A program made the position numbers and the translations under genes. From positions 1-37,500 of the forward strand of contig CAUYUJ010005031.1 in NCBI GenBank assembly GCA_963575745.1: a stretch of DNA of 37,500 nucleotides. Reading direction: 5' to 3'. Positions 9,157 through 19,705 of this stretch are shown piece by piece. The notes below the pieces were generated by a model that searched no databases, was not told the DNA's origin, and saw only the letters and a list, made by a program, of their open reading frames with translations. The DNA comes from Prorocentrum cordatum. Its lineage: Eukaryota; Sar; Dinophyceae; Prorocentrales; Prorocentraceae. Each line of letters opens with the position of its first letter. Position 1 is the stretch's first letter.

Positions 9157-11205
9157 ATGAAGCTTGTGCTATGCTTGTGCATGTTCGTGGACATCGTGGA
9201 TGGCCACGTCCCGCACGTGGCGCCTGTTGCACATCCTCCGCCTCCTCCTGCCCCTATTGTCGGTCGAGGACGCGGCCGAGGCGTTGTTCCAGGGCGCGGC
9301 CTCGATGCAGACGGTGGCAGAGGCCGAGGCCGTGGCAAAGGCAGGGAGCGAGGGTTTGTCACTTCGGATGCGACGAAATCTAAGATGAGAGTTGCGCACC
9401 AGACACGGCGAGCTGATGCTGCAGTTGCCTCTGTTGCCCGTGGTCTCGTCACGGATGGAGAACGTATGGTTTCAGAATTGTTGAGCGGGGCTTACGAGCC
9501 CATGGAGCGCCAAAAAAAAAACACAGTTGTCGTTTCCACGCCAGAAGGAGCCGTTCCGATCACTGTGAACAGGCGGAACTCTACGCAATCGGATCTGATC
9601 AAGCTTCTTACTTCGCATGCAGAGGAACAGGCAAAAGGTCTGCGACGGTGGGCCAGTGATGATGCGAATCGTTATTGTAAGTACCTGCATTTTGTGAACG
9701 TGTTCGATGACGCCTCGATGTGGATGTCGGTTAAACCTTCGGATGCGCTGCTGAACGAGATCAGTCGCTCATGTACTCCAGCTGTGGCTAAACGACTTGA
9801 GAAAAGACGTCGGAAGGGTGGGATGGTCCATGCACCTGTGCTCAATCTGGCCGAGACGATCTTCAAAATTTTCGACGTTGAGCGGAATGGCATAGCTGGC
9901 ACCACGGTTCTTTCACCCGCTCAGCCCATGCCGATGGCAAACTATGCCACAGTACTGGAACGATGGAAGAGATGGTCGATCTGCAATGGTGGGGATCCTG
10001 GAGATAGCGTCGACCCGTCGTCAGTTCTCAAGGGTGTATTTGGAATACCTTGTTGGAAGAGCCTCGCGATGGTGCGCGATTGCCTCGCGCTCAACAGTAA
10101 TTTAGTTGCCAAGGTTGAGATGGCCCTCAGACATCAGCGAGAATCGCGTCGCGGTCAGGCCGATGAGGACTTCGTGCCAACCGTTTTCTCTACAAATTGT
10201 TCGGGGCACAGTTGTGTGCTATGCTTAAAGCCGATCTTACGCAGCTTTGAGGGTTTGTCTTCGTTCGTCGTTCGGTGCGGGCATTTGTGCCAGTCCTGGA
10301 GGTCGGCCGCTCGGTATGCATCAGCTGTGGACGTCGAGCTGGAGACGTGGTTCAGATACAAGCGAGTGTTGGTGCCACCACCTGGATTCGATGAGTGGCG
10401 ATCTTATGCCAGCAATGTCTTGAAATTAACAGGCTACGACTTGACGGAAGAACAACGAGAACAAATCCTTTTGTATGACAACGGCCGATGGTACGGCCAA
10501 GATCTCGAGATAATTCATTGGTGTTTGCCGTCTTGCGGTTGTGGGCGGTCGGCTCACGGAGCTTTGCTCAAAATGAAGGCTGTATTTCATTTGTCATGTG
10601 GTCCGTCATGCCCTCTTGCACTGGAGTACCGTTGGAAACACATGGAGAAGGCGAATGCGTGGTGTTACCGAGGGCAGGCTCAGCATAACATTCTCTTTAG
10701 AGCTTTCAAGCGTGCTTACGATCGCAAGGCCGTTGAATCAGCTGAGAAAGAATTGTCCGATGCTGCTGCGAGAGGCGAATCTGTGCAGTCTGGTTCCAAG
10801 CAGGTGGTGAAGGCAGGCCTCGTGATCAAGCATATGGAGCAGAACCCCTTCGGCTGGCAGAATCTGAAAACATTGGTGATCCAATCTCCATTGCAATCTT
10901 GTTTGAACTACGTCTTCAAGGGTGAGGGGCTCACCACTGCATTCACGCGAGCTGCTAGTGCAATCCCTGGCGACGGCCATATCGTAACCACGTCTGTGAT
11001 AGAGGATCTGTTGCCGATGATGAGGGAGGCTTGCAAATATAACCTGGAAGTTTTATCTGGCGAGCTCGGTCGTCGCGCCATTGCCGAATACGCTGGCGCC
11101 CTCGGTGACTACGGCCACCCGCTGTGGAAAGGCGCATCGTGGACTCGGGGTCTGAAAAATATTGCCGGCTTGATTCGGGCCCCTTGGGGGAGGTGGAAGG
11201 ACTAG
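9157..11205 (+). CDS. P1: transposase-like protein of the 17.4-kb element (unnamed family)
   Basis: About 682 aa from the ATG at 9157, chosen because it is the first ATG in frame after the spliced-leader relic; the frame itself is open from 9064. A Pro-rich then Arg-Gly-rich N-terminus (9235-9350) precedes the globular part. Visible landmarks: FDDASMW (about 9706), NLAETIFKIF (about 9844), NCSGHSCVLCLKP (about 10195, a CxxH motif), LLYDNGRWYGQDLEIIHW followed by CLPSCGCG (about 10468-10550), and YRWKHMEKANAWCYRGQ (about 10630). An early Asp pair, a CxxH before a Leu/Lys stretch, and late Trp/Arg motifs resemble DDE transposases with the hAT-type CxxH, but I cannot place a full catalytic triad. 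I recall related unnamed dinoflagellate proteins. The last 15 or so codons run into a GGA tract, so the 3' end may be an intron read-through. Nuclear action is expected. Confidence 0.6.
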   Translation: MKLVLCLCMFVDIVDGHVPHVAPVAHPPPPPAPIVGRGRGRGVVPGRGLDADGGRGRGRGKGRERGFVTSDATKSKMRVAHQTRRADAAVASVARGLVTDGERMVSELLSGAYEPMERQKKNTVVVSTPEGAVPITVNRRNSTQSDLIKLLTSHAEEQAKGLRRWASDDANRYCKYLHFVNVFDDASMWMSVKPSDALLNEISRSCTPAVAKRLEKRRRKGGMVHAPVLNLAETIFKIFDVERNGIAGTTVLSPAQPMPMANYATVLERWKRWSICNGGDPGDSVDPSSVLKGVFGIPCWKSLAMVRDCLALNSNLVAKVEMALRHQRESRRGQADEDFVPTVFSTNCSGHSCVLCLKPILRSFEGLSSFVVRCGHLCQSWRSAARYASAVDVELETWFRYKRVLVPPPGFDEWRSYASNVLKLTGYDLTEEQREQILLYDNGRWYGQDLEIIHWCLPSCGCGRSAHGALLKMKAVFHLSCGPSCPLALEYRWKHMEKANAWCYRGQAQHNILFRAFKRAYDRKAVESAEKELSDAAARGESVQSGSKQVVKAGLVIKHMEQNPFGWQNLKTLVIQSPLQSCLNYVFKGEGLTTAFTRAASAIPGDGHIVTTSVIEDLLPMMREACKYNLEVLSGELGRRAIAEYAGALGDYGHPLWKGASWTRGLKNIAGLIRAPWGRWKD

Positions 11206-11460
11206 GAGGGGAGATGAGGAGAGGGAGGAGAAGGAGGGGGAGGTAGATGAGGGAGGATATAACGAGGGGGAGGAGGAAGTGGAAGAGGGGGGGAGGAGGC
11301 GGAGGGCGATTACCCGCACGTGCCACTTCTGCTCTCCCTCACGGCGGGATCAGTCCCTCTGGAGCGGGAGGCGAGGAACATGGAACAGGGGGCAGGGGGT
11401 ATGGAGAGCGGTAGGGCGAGGGCAGGGGGTGGGAGGGAGGAGGGAGGGATGGGAGGATTT
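11186..11460. repeat. Purine-rich (GGA/GGGA) spacer between P1 and P2
   Basis: G/A-rich on the + strand at 11186-11310, and again, more loosely, at 11365-11455. Stops in the P1/P2 frame occur at 11203 and several more follow before 11265. P1 and P2 share reading frame 1 on either side, so this could be an intron of one gene or the gap between two genes. Confidence 0.6.
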
Positions 11461-13662
11461 GTTTTTGCTTGCGGCCTCGCAAGGACAGAGACGGAGCAGT
11501 TTGACATGTCCTGCAATATCCTGAAGACCATGGCCATGACGTGGCGCCGCTTAGTGTTCCAACACGAACAACCCAAATATAGATTGCTGCGCGTGTGTGA
11601 GGTCGGCGTGACCACCGATGCCGACATCGATGGTATCGTTCGACCCTTGACGGACATGGGTGAAGGCTGCAGCGATTGCCTCGACGACTTCAGCGAGATC
11701 TGGCTGAAGAGATTGAGCGACGACGGCACGAAGATGAAGGCGCAGCAAGCCCTCCGATTGCACGTTGCAGGTACACCGTCATCGAGCGTCTCCGTTGAGA
11801 TGAAACACCTCTTAGGCCAGGAGGTTCGGCGAGCTAGGAGCAGGGGCATGGCGTGCAGGCCCGCAGAACTGGGCAAGCGGACTTACCACAGACTACTGTT
11901 ACGCAATATCGAGAACAAGACTGACTACGTGCTCAGACGCGTCCTCCCGAAGGGATCCTTGAATGCGTTCTGCAAGCTGGCCAGCAGACAAGCTTTGCAG
12001 AAGACTCGTGTTCGAGATGCGGCTCGAGAGACGAGACGACGTATGACGAAGACCAGGGGGAGACCTACGAGATCATCTGCCTGGTCGATGTACAAGAAAA
12101 CGCACTTCAACCCGACGGTCAGGCCCTGTACACCAGAAGGTGGTCGAGAAATCAAACGACTGAGGACTGCTTTCGAAGCGCTCGCCCCTGCGGACGTGGC
12201 CCACTACCAAGCGATGGCCGACAACGTGTCTACTGCCAGGGCCGTCAACCACGATGAGAACGCTCAACGTCATGTCATGGCAGGCGGCTGGAGCAATACA
12301 GATCTGGGAGGGCACAGCGCCAAGAAGACAGACAGGCATGCTGCATTCAGAACTGCATTGAAGCTGGTGCAAACCCATCCTGCGTGGAAATCTGGGGCAC
12401 AAATCGATGCGCCGTGGATGGCTTTGAAGCCGAGTTTGGTAGACCTGCCAGCGACGAGGGACAGCATCAGTGCGAAGGCATCGAGGATATTTTACCACAG
12501 CGACGTGCCGATACCGAACCCTGCAGGCACAGCACAACCTAGACTACCATGCTGCATGCTGCATGGCGGTCTGTGTAAACGCACTGATGGCATCGAGCGG
12601 ATCAAGAACTTTGTTGCGAATTTCCACTTCGGCGTTCGAGACCACGTGCTTCCATTACTCGTGGAGATTGGTGGTGATGGTGGGGAGGCATCAGAAACGC
12701 ACTTGCTCTTGGACCGAGTGGGCAGGGGGGAGCTTCACGTATTGCTCAGAGTGTCGTCATCGAGTCCAGCGTCCAAGATATACGATGTTGTTGATGGTGG
12801 GAACTACGTCTTTGCAACCTCACACATGGTTGGCCGCAGGATATTGTCCAATATAGTCAGGGCTCGGGGCCTCAGTGGTGGCATCAGTGATATCGAGACC
12901 GTTCGTTTGAGAGTGTATGATTTCAAGGATGGCCGAGGCCACAATTGCAACAGATTTCGTATACGTGAAAGCGGTCTCGTTGCCGAGCTACCACTTGGCT
13001 TAGCAGCAAAAGCAAAGGCCAAGAAAATAGTCGTTCCTGCCACCGTCGGTGATCTCCCCTTTGGCCTCGACAGCGGTTCCACTGCCGACCTGGGGGGCCA
13101 CGCGAAGGTCACCGATAAGAAGAAGCAAGCTACTCCTGCGGACGACGACGAGGACGATGGGGGCGATAAAGCAGATCGTGCTGAGGAGAGCTTAGATTCA
13201 GAATCCTGCGATGACGTCGAGTTGGTTGCCGACGTGCCCGAACCTCCAGTCAAGAAGGCGGAGGCGCCAAAGGATCCTCCTCCTGGTCCAGCTCCTGGTG
13301 GCCCCGCGGACGACGCAGACCTTGGCATTGGAGGACAGGGCAGAGCTGGCATCTCCGACTTCGAAACGGCGCCGTCGAGTCGCGCCAGATGCTTCTTGTG
13401 CAACACGCCTGTTGAGAAGGGGATGTGGCGTTTCAGGTATCAACTCAAAGCATCGAACTCTTTGAGGGATAACCGCGTGGTTCATGGTGCTTGCGTCGGC
13501 GCTCTCCCGCCTTCCACGCGAGCCGTAGATTATCGCGCTGTGCAGGTGTTTCTTGGTCGGCCAGGGTATCCAGCAGAGGCGGCCGCCATGCTGGACACGG
13601 CGTCGGACCTTTTGAGGCCGCCCGACGGCGGGGCTGCAGCTTCAGGCAGTGCAGCGGCATGA
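11380..13662 (+). CDS. P2: HMG-box-like protein with C-terminal Cys/His motif
   Basis: About 760 aa. The first ATG in frame is 11380; recognisable, non-repetitive protein starts near 11460 (FVFACGLART), so an exon boundary or a later start is possible. Landmarks: a conserved-looking helical region at about 11760-11850 (TPSSSVSVEMKHLLGQE); a highly basic stretch (11990-12070); an HMG-box-like segment at about 12070-12245 (SSAWSMYKKTHF, LRTAFEALAPADVAHYQAMAD), which has the aromatic/basic helix layout of YABBY/HMG proteins; an acidic linker (13135-13230); and near the end CFLCNTPVEKG followed by VVHGAC (13390-13490), a CxxC-HxxC arrangement reminiscent of PARP-type fingers. DNA binding within the element's transposition machinery is an inference. 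It lies downstream of P1 on the same strand. Confidence 0.55.
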   Translation: MEQGAGGMESGRARAGGGREEGGMGGFVFACGLARTETEQFDMSCNILKTMAMTWRRLVFQHEQPKYRLLRVCEVGVTTDADIDGIVRPLTDMGEGCSDCLDDFSEIWLKRLSDDGTKMKAQQALRLHVAGTPSSSVSVEMKHLLGQEVRRARSRGMACRPAELGKRTYHRLLLRNIENKTDYVLRRVLPKGSLNAFCKLASRQALQKTRVRDAARETRRRMTKTRGRPTRSSAWSMYKKTHFNPTVRPCTPEGGREIKRLRTAFEALAPADVAHYQAMADNVSTARAVNHDENAQRHVMAGGWSNTDLGGHSAKKTDRHAAFRTALKLVQTHPAWKSGAQIDAPWMALKPSLVDLPATRDSISAKASRIFYHSDVPIPNPAGTAQPRLPCCMLHGGLCKRTDGIERIKNFVANFHFGVRDHVLPLLVEIGGDGGEASETHLLLDRVGRGELHVLLRVSSSSPASKIYDVVDGGNYVFATSHMVGRRILSNIVRARGLSGGISDIETVRLRVYDFKDGRGHNCNRFRIRESGLVAELPLGLAAKAKAKKIVVPATVGDLPFGLDSGSTADLGGHAKVTDKKKQATPADDDEDDGGDKADRAEESLDSESCDDVELVADVPEPPVKKAEAPKDPPPGPAPGGPADDADLGIGGQGRAGISDFETAPSSRARCFLCNTPVEKGMWRFRYQLKASNSLRDNRVVHGACVGALPPSTRAVDYRAVQVFLGRPGYPAEAAAMLDTASDLLRPPDGGAAASGSAAA

Positions 13663-13835
13663 ACTATGCGCGACAGTCTCTGCCACGCCGGCCCTAGCAG
13701 GAGAACAATAGATACACCCGCACTCACTTGTTACGAACCATCTCCTGAGCCCCCATACTTTGAGATTCTCGGCGTCAAGCTGCTAGCCGCTCCGCCCCCC
13801 CCCATCCGAATCATACTAACGGTGCCAGAAGGGCG
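13663..13835. other. Short 3' flank of P2
   Basis: No gene or repeat recognised; contains the 3' untranslated region of P2, if it is expressed. Confidence 0.4.
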
Positions 13836-15107
13836 TGCATGGGCGCTCTTGGGGGCCACGAGCGAGAACCTCTTAGCCTAGGTCTTGGGAGTAGCACAAA
13901 TAAGGTCGATATAGGAGGAGGGGGAGGAGGAGGATGGGGAGGGGGAGGAGGAGGAGGAGGAGGAGGAGGACCGATGATGAGGAGGAGGAGGAGCAGAAAC
14001 ATAAGCAGAAGCATACATCGAAATATCGTCAATCGCTGCCCCCTGGGCTCATTGTGGCCCCATTGCGGCCCGTAGGGGTCGTAGGGCTCACGCGGTTGGC
14101 AGCGCTCTCAGTGGCCAGCTAACTATTCGGGCGCATGGGGCTCACGGTCCTGGTCAAACTCGCGGGCTTCAGGGGGGAGGTGGAACAATAATGCGTTTCA
14201 CGGGGCGCACGGGGCCATATCGCCAATGCGGCTGCCACGGCCCATGCAGCATAACGCACCCCAGGCTCAAAATTGCCACGCAACTCCTTGGGGTAATTGG
14301 CCGATTTTGACCATGCCATGTTAAGTTAAGTTCACCGTGCAAATAGTTTCGCTGACGCGCACCATCCGCCGACATCTAAGCTACATGGACGCAGGTTAGC
14401 CTTCAAAGCCTTATTATTGTGCGCGTGCTCTCGTTATCATACTGCCAGGGTCTCCCAAGGATACGCCTTGCGAACACTAGCCTGCATGGGCGCTCTTGGG
14501 GGCCACGAGCGAGAACCTCTTAGCCTGGGTCTTGGGAATAGCACAAATAAGGCCGATATAGGAGGAGGGGGAGGAGGAGGAGGGGGAGGAGGAGGAGGAG
14601 GAGGGACCGATGAGGAGGAGGAGGAGCAGAAACATAAGCAGAAGCATACATCGAAATATCGTCAATCGCTGCCCCCTGGGCCCAGTGTGGCCCCAGTGCG
14701 GCCCGTGGGGGTCGTAGGGCCCACGTGGTTGGCAATGCCCCCAGTGGCCAGCTAACTATTCGGGCGCATGGGGCTCACGGTCTTCATCAAACTCGCGGGC
14801 TTCAGTGGGGAGGTGGAACAATAATGCGCTCCACGGGGCGCACGGGGCCATATCGCCAATGCGGCTGCCACGGCCCATGCAGCATAACGCGCCCCAGGCT
14901 CAAAACTGCCGCGCAACTCCATGGGGTAATTGGCCGAATGTGACCATGCCATGTTAAGTTCATATTGCAAATAGTTTCGCTGGCGCGCACCATCCGCCGA
15001 CATCCATGCTGCATGGGCGCAGGTTAGCCTTCAAAGCCTTCTTGTGCGCGTGATTTCGTTATCCCACTGTCAGGGTCTCCCAGGGATACGCCTTGCGAAC
15101 GCTAGCC
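13836..15107. repeat. Imperfect tandem duplication (647 bp and 625 bp)
   Basis: Copy 1 is 13836-14482 and copy 2 is 14483-15107. Both begin TGCATGGGCGCTCTTGGGGG, contain a (GGA)n block of different length, and end with GGATACGCCTTGCGAACnCT followed by AGCC. Copies differ by scattered substitutions and by GGA count. A third start (TGCATGG) at 15108 diverges at once. Short open frames inside are repeat artefacts. Confidence 0.85.
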
Positions 15108-17100
15108 TGCATGGCCCCATATTGCTACCCAAAGCCCAAGACAATGGCACTGCCCCCCCAGCGCGCTCTTACCATATGGGCGTGTACCCCGCTGCTAAAC
15201 TCTCATGCCGCGCGTCCATGTTGAACCCGCCGAATCAACCATTTACAAAAACGTTTCGTCGAACATTGGCATGGGCGGCGACGCGTGTTACCAGTTTTGG
15301 TGTCAGGGGCTGTGTTGCCTCAGTGTGATTGCAGCACCCTGAACGTTACAGAAGGTGTCTCCATTGCGCCGTCAGCGGCTGTCTTTTAAAACTTAGTTTT
15401 GCGATACAACCTTGCATTCCATACTTTCAAATTCCCAGCAGCTGTTGCAAAATGACTTCGGTGGTGACACGTTTCCCACGTTGGTTTCCCAAATACGCAT
15501 TACAAACATGAACCACATAATCCGAAATTGCGACTGCGCTTTGGGTTTCCAGCACGACCTCGGCGGTGGCGGGGTTAACCCTTTTGTGTTCTTAATTCTT
15601 AATGCGTATATGATGTTATGTTGGTTTCCAGCCCATTGGCTTGCGCTTGGCTTTTCGAGCGCGGCGTTTGCGGTGACGCGCGTTGCATGGTCATCGGCTG
15701 CGCCCCATCATCCCATGCTTACGCTTGGTGCTCCCGACAAGGCGTTGGGGGTGTCGCGCGACGCACGCTTTCTCTCAATTTGCACAAGCTACTGCTGCGC
15801 GTCGGAGCCGTAGGTTTACCATCGGTGCTCAAACGGCCTCGGGCGCGGCGAGCGCCACCCTTCGCTTTTTCGCTTGCGCATCACCAACCGAATTGCAATG
15901 CGCGCCGCGTGCTGTGGCAATCGTCGTCAGCAACGGCGCGACCGCCCCGCTCCCCTTGCAAGTCGATATTAGCGCGTTGAAACACAAGCGGGCGCCGCGG
16001 CCACGGTGCCATGGGAAACTGGGTGTCACGGCCACATCTCAAGATGGCGAGGCGCAGATGGTCTGCGCACGCAGTCGCGGGACTGGCGTCTCGGCGTCGT
16101 GCCCTTTAGGTGCAATATAAATGATGGGCATTCACAGCCGCCGCGGCGACCTTGCCCGAACGCGATGGCGATAGAGCGCTTATTCCGCGCGTGGACTCAC
16201 GCGGCGGCGACACATGCGACCGCGCCTGGCCGCGTATATATCAGGTTTAGCATGCGCCCGCTGCGTTTGCACTGAAATATGGGCCAAGCCGCTGGCTGCG
16301 CGCCGATCGCATCCACATCGCCCGCGTTACGCGCGTGTCCTGCAGCGCGTGGGCATCGTTTCGCGCGCGGTGCCCGATGCGATCGCGCCGCTGCAACCCG
16401 CGCATTGTCGTTGCGAGCGGGAGAGGTGCACTCGACGGCGGTCGCGGCCTCTTGGCGTCGTTCAACCACGCGAAGCGCGCTCGGGCCTGGCCGACAACGC
16501 CGCAAGTACAAGCCCGAACTCTGGGCGCGTTGGAACTTCGTTAGCGCCGCACGCGCTGGGGGCAACCCGTCGCGATGTGATGCGCACCTTGCGACCTGCA
16601 CCCGTCGGCAGATGCCGCCGACCCGATGCAATACCAACTCACGACGTGGTCACCCACTCCGACGAATCGGTCGCCCGCGCGCCAGCTTGGGCGGGGGGGT
16701 ACCTGAACGGGCACGAGCGGTCGCAGCACCCTTCGCGGCCGCCAGTTACAAATGTTTTTCCATGGGAGAATTCGTCAGCCAAGCCGAATGGGTCGGGCCC
16801 CGAGCGCACCTCCCGCCGTCGGACTTGCCCGAGCCCCCTGCCTTTACCGCGCCACCGCCGCCCCTGCTTCCCCTGCTGCCCCGTGCCGAGGCCATCTGCC
16901 GCGGGCCCATCGCCCTGCCCCTGCGGCCCCTGCGCGCTTTCCAACGCGTAGCCGCGCCGAGGAACGCCATCCAACGCGGCGCAAACCTCGCCCTCGCCAC
17001 TTCGACTCAACCCTCCAGGCGCGACAGCGCACGCAACCGCGTGGCTAGGCGACTTAGACTTGCGCGCGCGCGCTGTACATCTTATGCCCAGATGCCGTCT
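15108..17100. other. Non-coding region, no recognised feature
   Basis: Moderate GC to about 15800, then very CpG-rich to 17090. Several open frames of 70-270 codons exist on both strands in the CpG-rich part. Their products are Arg/Ala/Pro-rich without domains, as expected from composition alone. No RNA gene was recognised. Confidence 0.5.
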
Positions 17101-17375
17101 TGATATACCTGAATAACTCCTGCGCAAACGCCTGAATAATACCTGAATAACTCACCAAATGCCTGAACACCTGAATAACTCCTGAATCGTTCTGGGAAAC
17201 CTGAATAACACCTGAATAACACCTGAATAACACCTGAATAGCGCCTGAATGACACCTGAATGATACCTGAATACCTGAACAACACCTGAATCATTCTGGA
17301 AAACGCCTGAATAACGCCTGAATGACACCTGAATGTCACCTGAACAACTCCTGAACAACTGAACGGCGTCGAACT
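17101..17375. repeat. ACCTGAATAAC minisatellite
   Basis: Some 20 or more degenerate copies of an 11-base unit, ACCTGAATAAC, with 9-13-base variants (ACCTGAATGAC, CGCCTGAATA) and two longer interruptions containing TTCTGGRAAA (about 17188 and 17292). The reverse strand reads as repeated Phe-Arg-Tyr-Tyr-Ser-Gly, which is a repeat artefact. Confidence 0.85.
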
Positions 17376-18474
17376 ATTTCTGACATGCACGAAGCAACCG
17401 TACGCGTGAGAACGTCATTCGCCTTTGTCAAGCAATGGGCGGGCCATGAGCCGACCTGAGGTGGCGAAAGAATGAGGCAGGCAACATGTCATTGCCGTCG
17501 GTCCAGACGCCGCGGGTTGGCCACGTCCTGAGGGCACGTAGCGGTCGCGTGGGACAACGCGTGACGGTTCTGCGAAGCGCGCGCGTCGCAAAAACCTGCG
17601 GGCGCGAAAATCGACGCGTCGTGCGCGTGACGCGTTGCCAACCGCAACTGGTTCGCCCCCATCCGACATCGGAGGTCGTTCGGCTACCGCGTTCGCAACC
17701 GACCGCCGCTTCTCCGCGCGAGATGGGCACGGCATGCCACGACGCCCTCGTTGTCAGCACAACGAACGCCGAGAGCGCATGGACGCCTCGAGTCTAAATT
17801 GAAAAGGCTTTGAGTCTAAACCGAAAAGGCCTCGAACATGATTCGCGCGCGGATGCCGCCAACCAATGAATTTGCACAGCGCGCGATGTTCGCGCCCGCG
17901 GGAGGCCGCCAGCGCGGTCGGCAAGGCGGCCAGCGCGGTCGGCAAGGGATGACTCGCCCTCGCTGCCGTTGAACATAGAATATAATATCACGCACATCTG
18001 GCGGATTGCCCCGTCTACCGTGCAGTATGTATTTGTTGTTCTTGCGGTGAGGGCCAATAAGCGTCGCGCGCGGCGGCACTTGTGCCCGTGCAGCGCTGGC
18101 GGCCACGTGGCTGGAAGTGGGCCCGCGGCTGCAGCCTTGGGGCGTCGCGATGACGCACGCATCCTGCAATTGCGGCGCCTCGGCCGACCAGCTCGCAACG
18201 CGCCGACGCTTGCGCGAAAGCGCGAAGAGAAGAAAGTACATGGGCGGGGGCAAGACAGGACTGCCGCGAAATTGTTCGCAGTAAGGCAGCCCCCATGTGC
18301 GTCTGGGAGCTCACGTGGGCCCTCGGCAACTGCTAAGCCTACTTCCTGCGGAACGCGTGGGGTTATCCAGCGCGTCGGTTGTTTCAGTGCGCATCATGCC
18401 GACGTGTCCACGTGTCAACGTGGGTGATGCGAAAATGAAACCGACCTGCAACGCGCGCTGGATTTCGCAAGCGC
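17376..18474. other. Non-coding region, no recognised feature
   Basis: No gene or RNA recognised. There is a short duplicated phrase at 17796-17835 (GAGTCTAAAyyGAAAAGGC twice) and a GCGCGGTCGGCAAGG direct repeat at about 17911-17947. Confidence 0.45.
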
Positions 18475-19705
18475 TTCCACGCTGCGAAAGCGATGTTAAC
18501 TGGAAAACCAAATGGTGAAAACCCTATGTAAATTTTCATTCTCTGTTCGGAAGAGGCGACCATCTCAACGTGGAACATATGGAAGCGAATTACAAATGCG
18601 CCGACGCGCGCGCGCCATGCTCGGACCAGAGCGCGCGCGCGTCCGAGGACTCCTAGGCACTTCCCATATTCCACGTTGGCATGGTCGCCTCTTCCGACCA
18701 GAGAATGAAATTTTACATTGGGTTTTGACCATTGAGTTTTCGAGTTAACATCGCCTCCGTTGTAAAGAACTTATACACTCGGCAGCGCGCGCGCGCGCGC
18801 GCCAGAGCATCCTTTAGCATTTCCCACATTCCACGTTGACATGGTCGCCTCTTCCGATCAGAGAATGAAATTTTACATTGGGTTTTGACCATTGAGTTTT
18901 CGAGTTAACATCGCTTCCGTTGTATAGAAACGTATACACTCAGCACGGCGCGCGTCGCGGCGCGCGCGCGCGCGCGCGTCGGTGCATGGCAATTGCGGTT
19001 TCGACTATTCCACATAGGCATGCTCGCCTCTTCCGATCAGAGAATGAAATTTTACATTGGGTTTTGACCATTGGGTTTTCGAGTTAACATCGTTCTTGCT
19101 GCGTGGATACGTATACACAATGCCGCGCGCGCTGCAGTGTGTATACTTTTCTAGAAATGCCACATTGGCATGGTCACATCTCCCGATCTCTTCCCGATCT
19201 GGAAGCGGCGCCGACGCGCGCACGTCGGCGCGCGCCGACGCGCGCGCGTCGGCGCATGTGTATTTGTTTCTGTATATTCCACATTGGCATGATCGCCTCT
19301 TCCGATCAGGGAATGAAAATTTACATTGGGTTTTGACAATTGGGTTTTCGACTCAACATCGCCATGTTGTGTAGACGCACATACACAATGCAGATCGCAC
19401 CTGCATTTTTAATAGGCTTTTCATAATCTTCACAATGGCATCACCGCCTCTTCCGATCAGAGAATGAAAATTTACACTGGGTTTCCCCATTGGGCTTTGG
19501 AGCCAACATCAATTCCACTGTATGGAAACGTTTACACAAAGCAGCGCGTTTGCATTGCTTATGCGTTTTCGTATATTCCACATTGACATGGTCGCCTCTT
19601 CCAACCAGAGAATGAAATTTTACATTGGGTTTTCACCATTGGGTTTTCGAGTCAACATCGCATTCGTTGAGTGGGAGCGTATATAGCATGTAGCGCGCGC
19701 GTCCA
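18475..19705. repeat. ~150-bp unit array, with one inverted copy and (GC)n tracts
   Basis: The core contains GCCTCTTCCGATCAGAGAAT, then an A/T-rich phrase TTTTACATTGGGTTTTGACC, then TCGAGTTAACATCG. Direct copies have CCTCTTCC at 18688, 18848, 19027, 19296, 19447 and 19595, plus a decayed copy near 19177; spacing is mostly 148-180 bases. One inverted copy lies at about 18485-18580. Between copies are GTATACAC motifs and alternating GC runs (for example 18784-18802 and 18958-18980) that could adopt Z-DNA. Confidence 0.85.

Noticed and set aside
16214-17103. Overlapping open frames of 245-274 codons in CpG-rich DNA
   Set aside because: Open frames occur on both strands here; products are Arg/Ala/Pro-rich and show no domain or codon signal.
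17082-17390. - strand frame with Phe-Arg-Tyr-Tyr-Ser-Gly repeats
   Set aside because: Translation of the ACCTGAATAAC minisatellite.
18475-19705. CRISPR-like array
   Set aside because: Repeats are long, diverged and unevenly spaced, one is inverted, spacers are (GC)n, and the context is eukaryotic.
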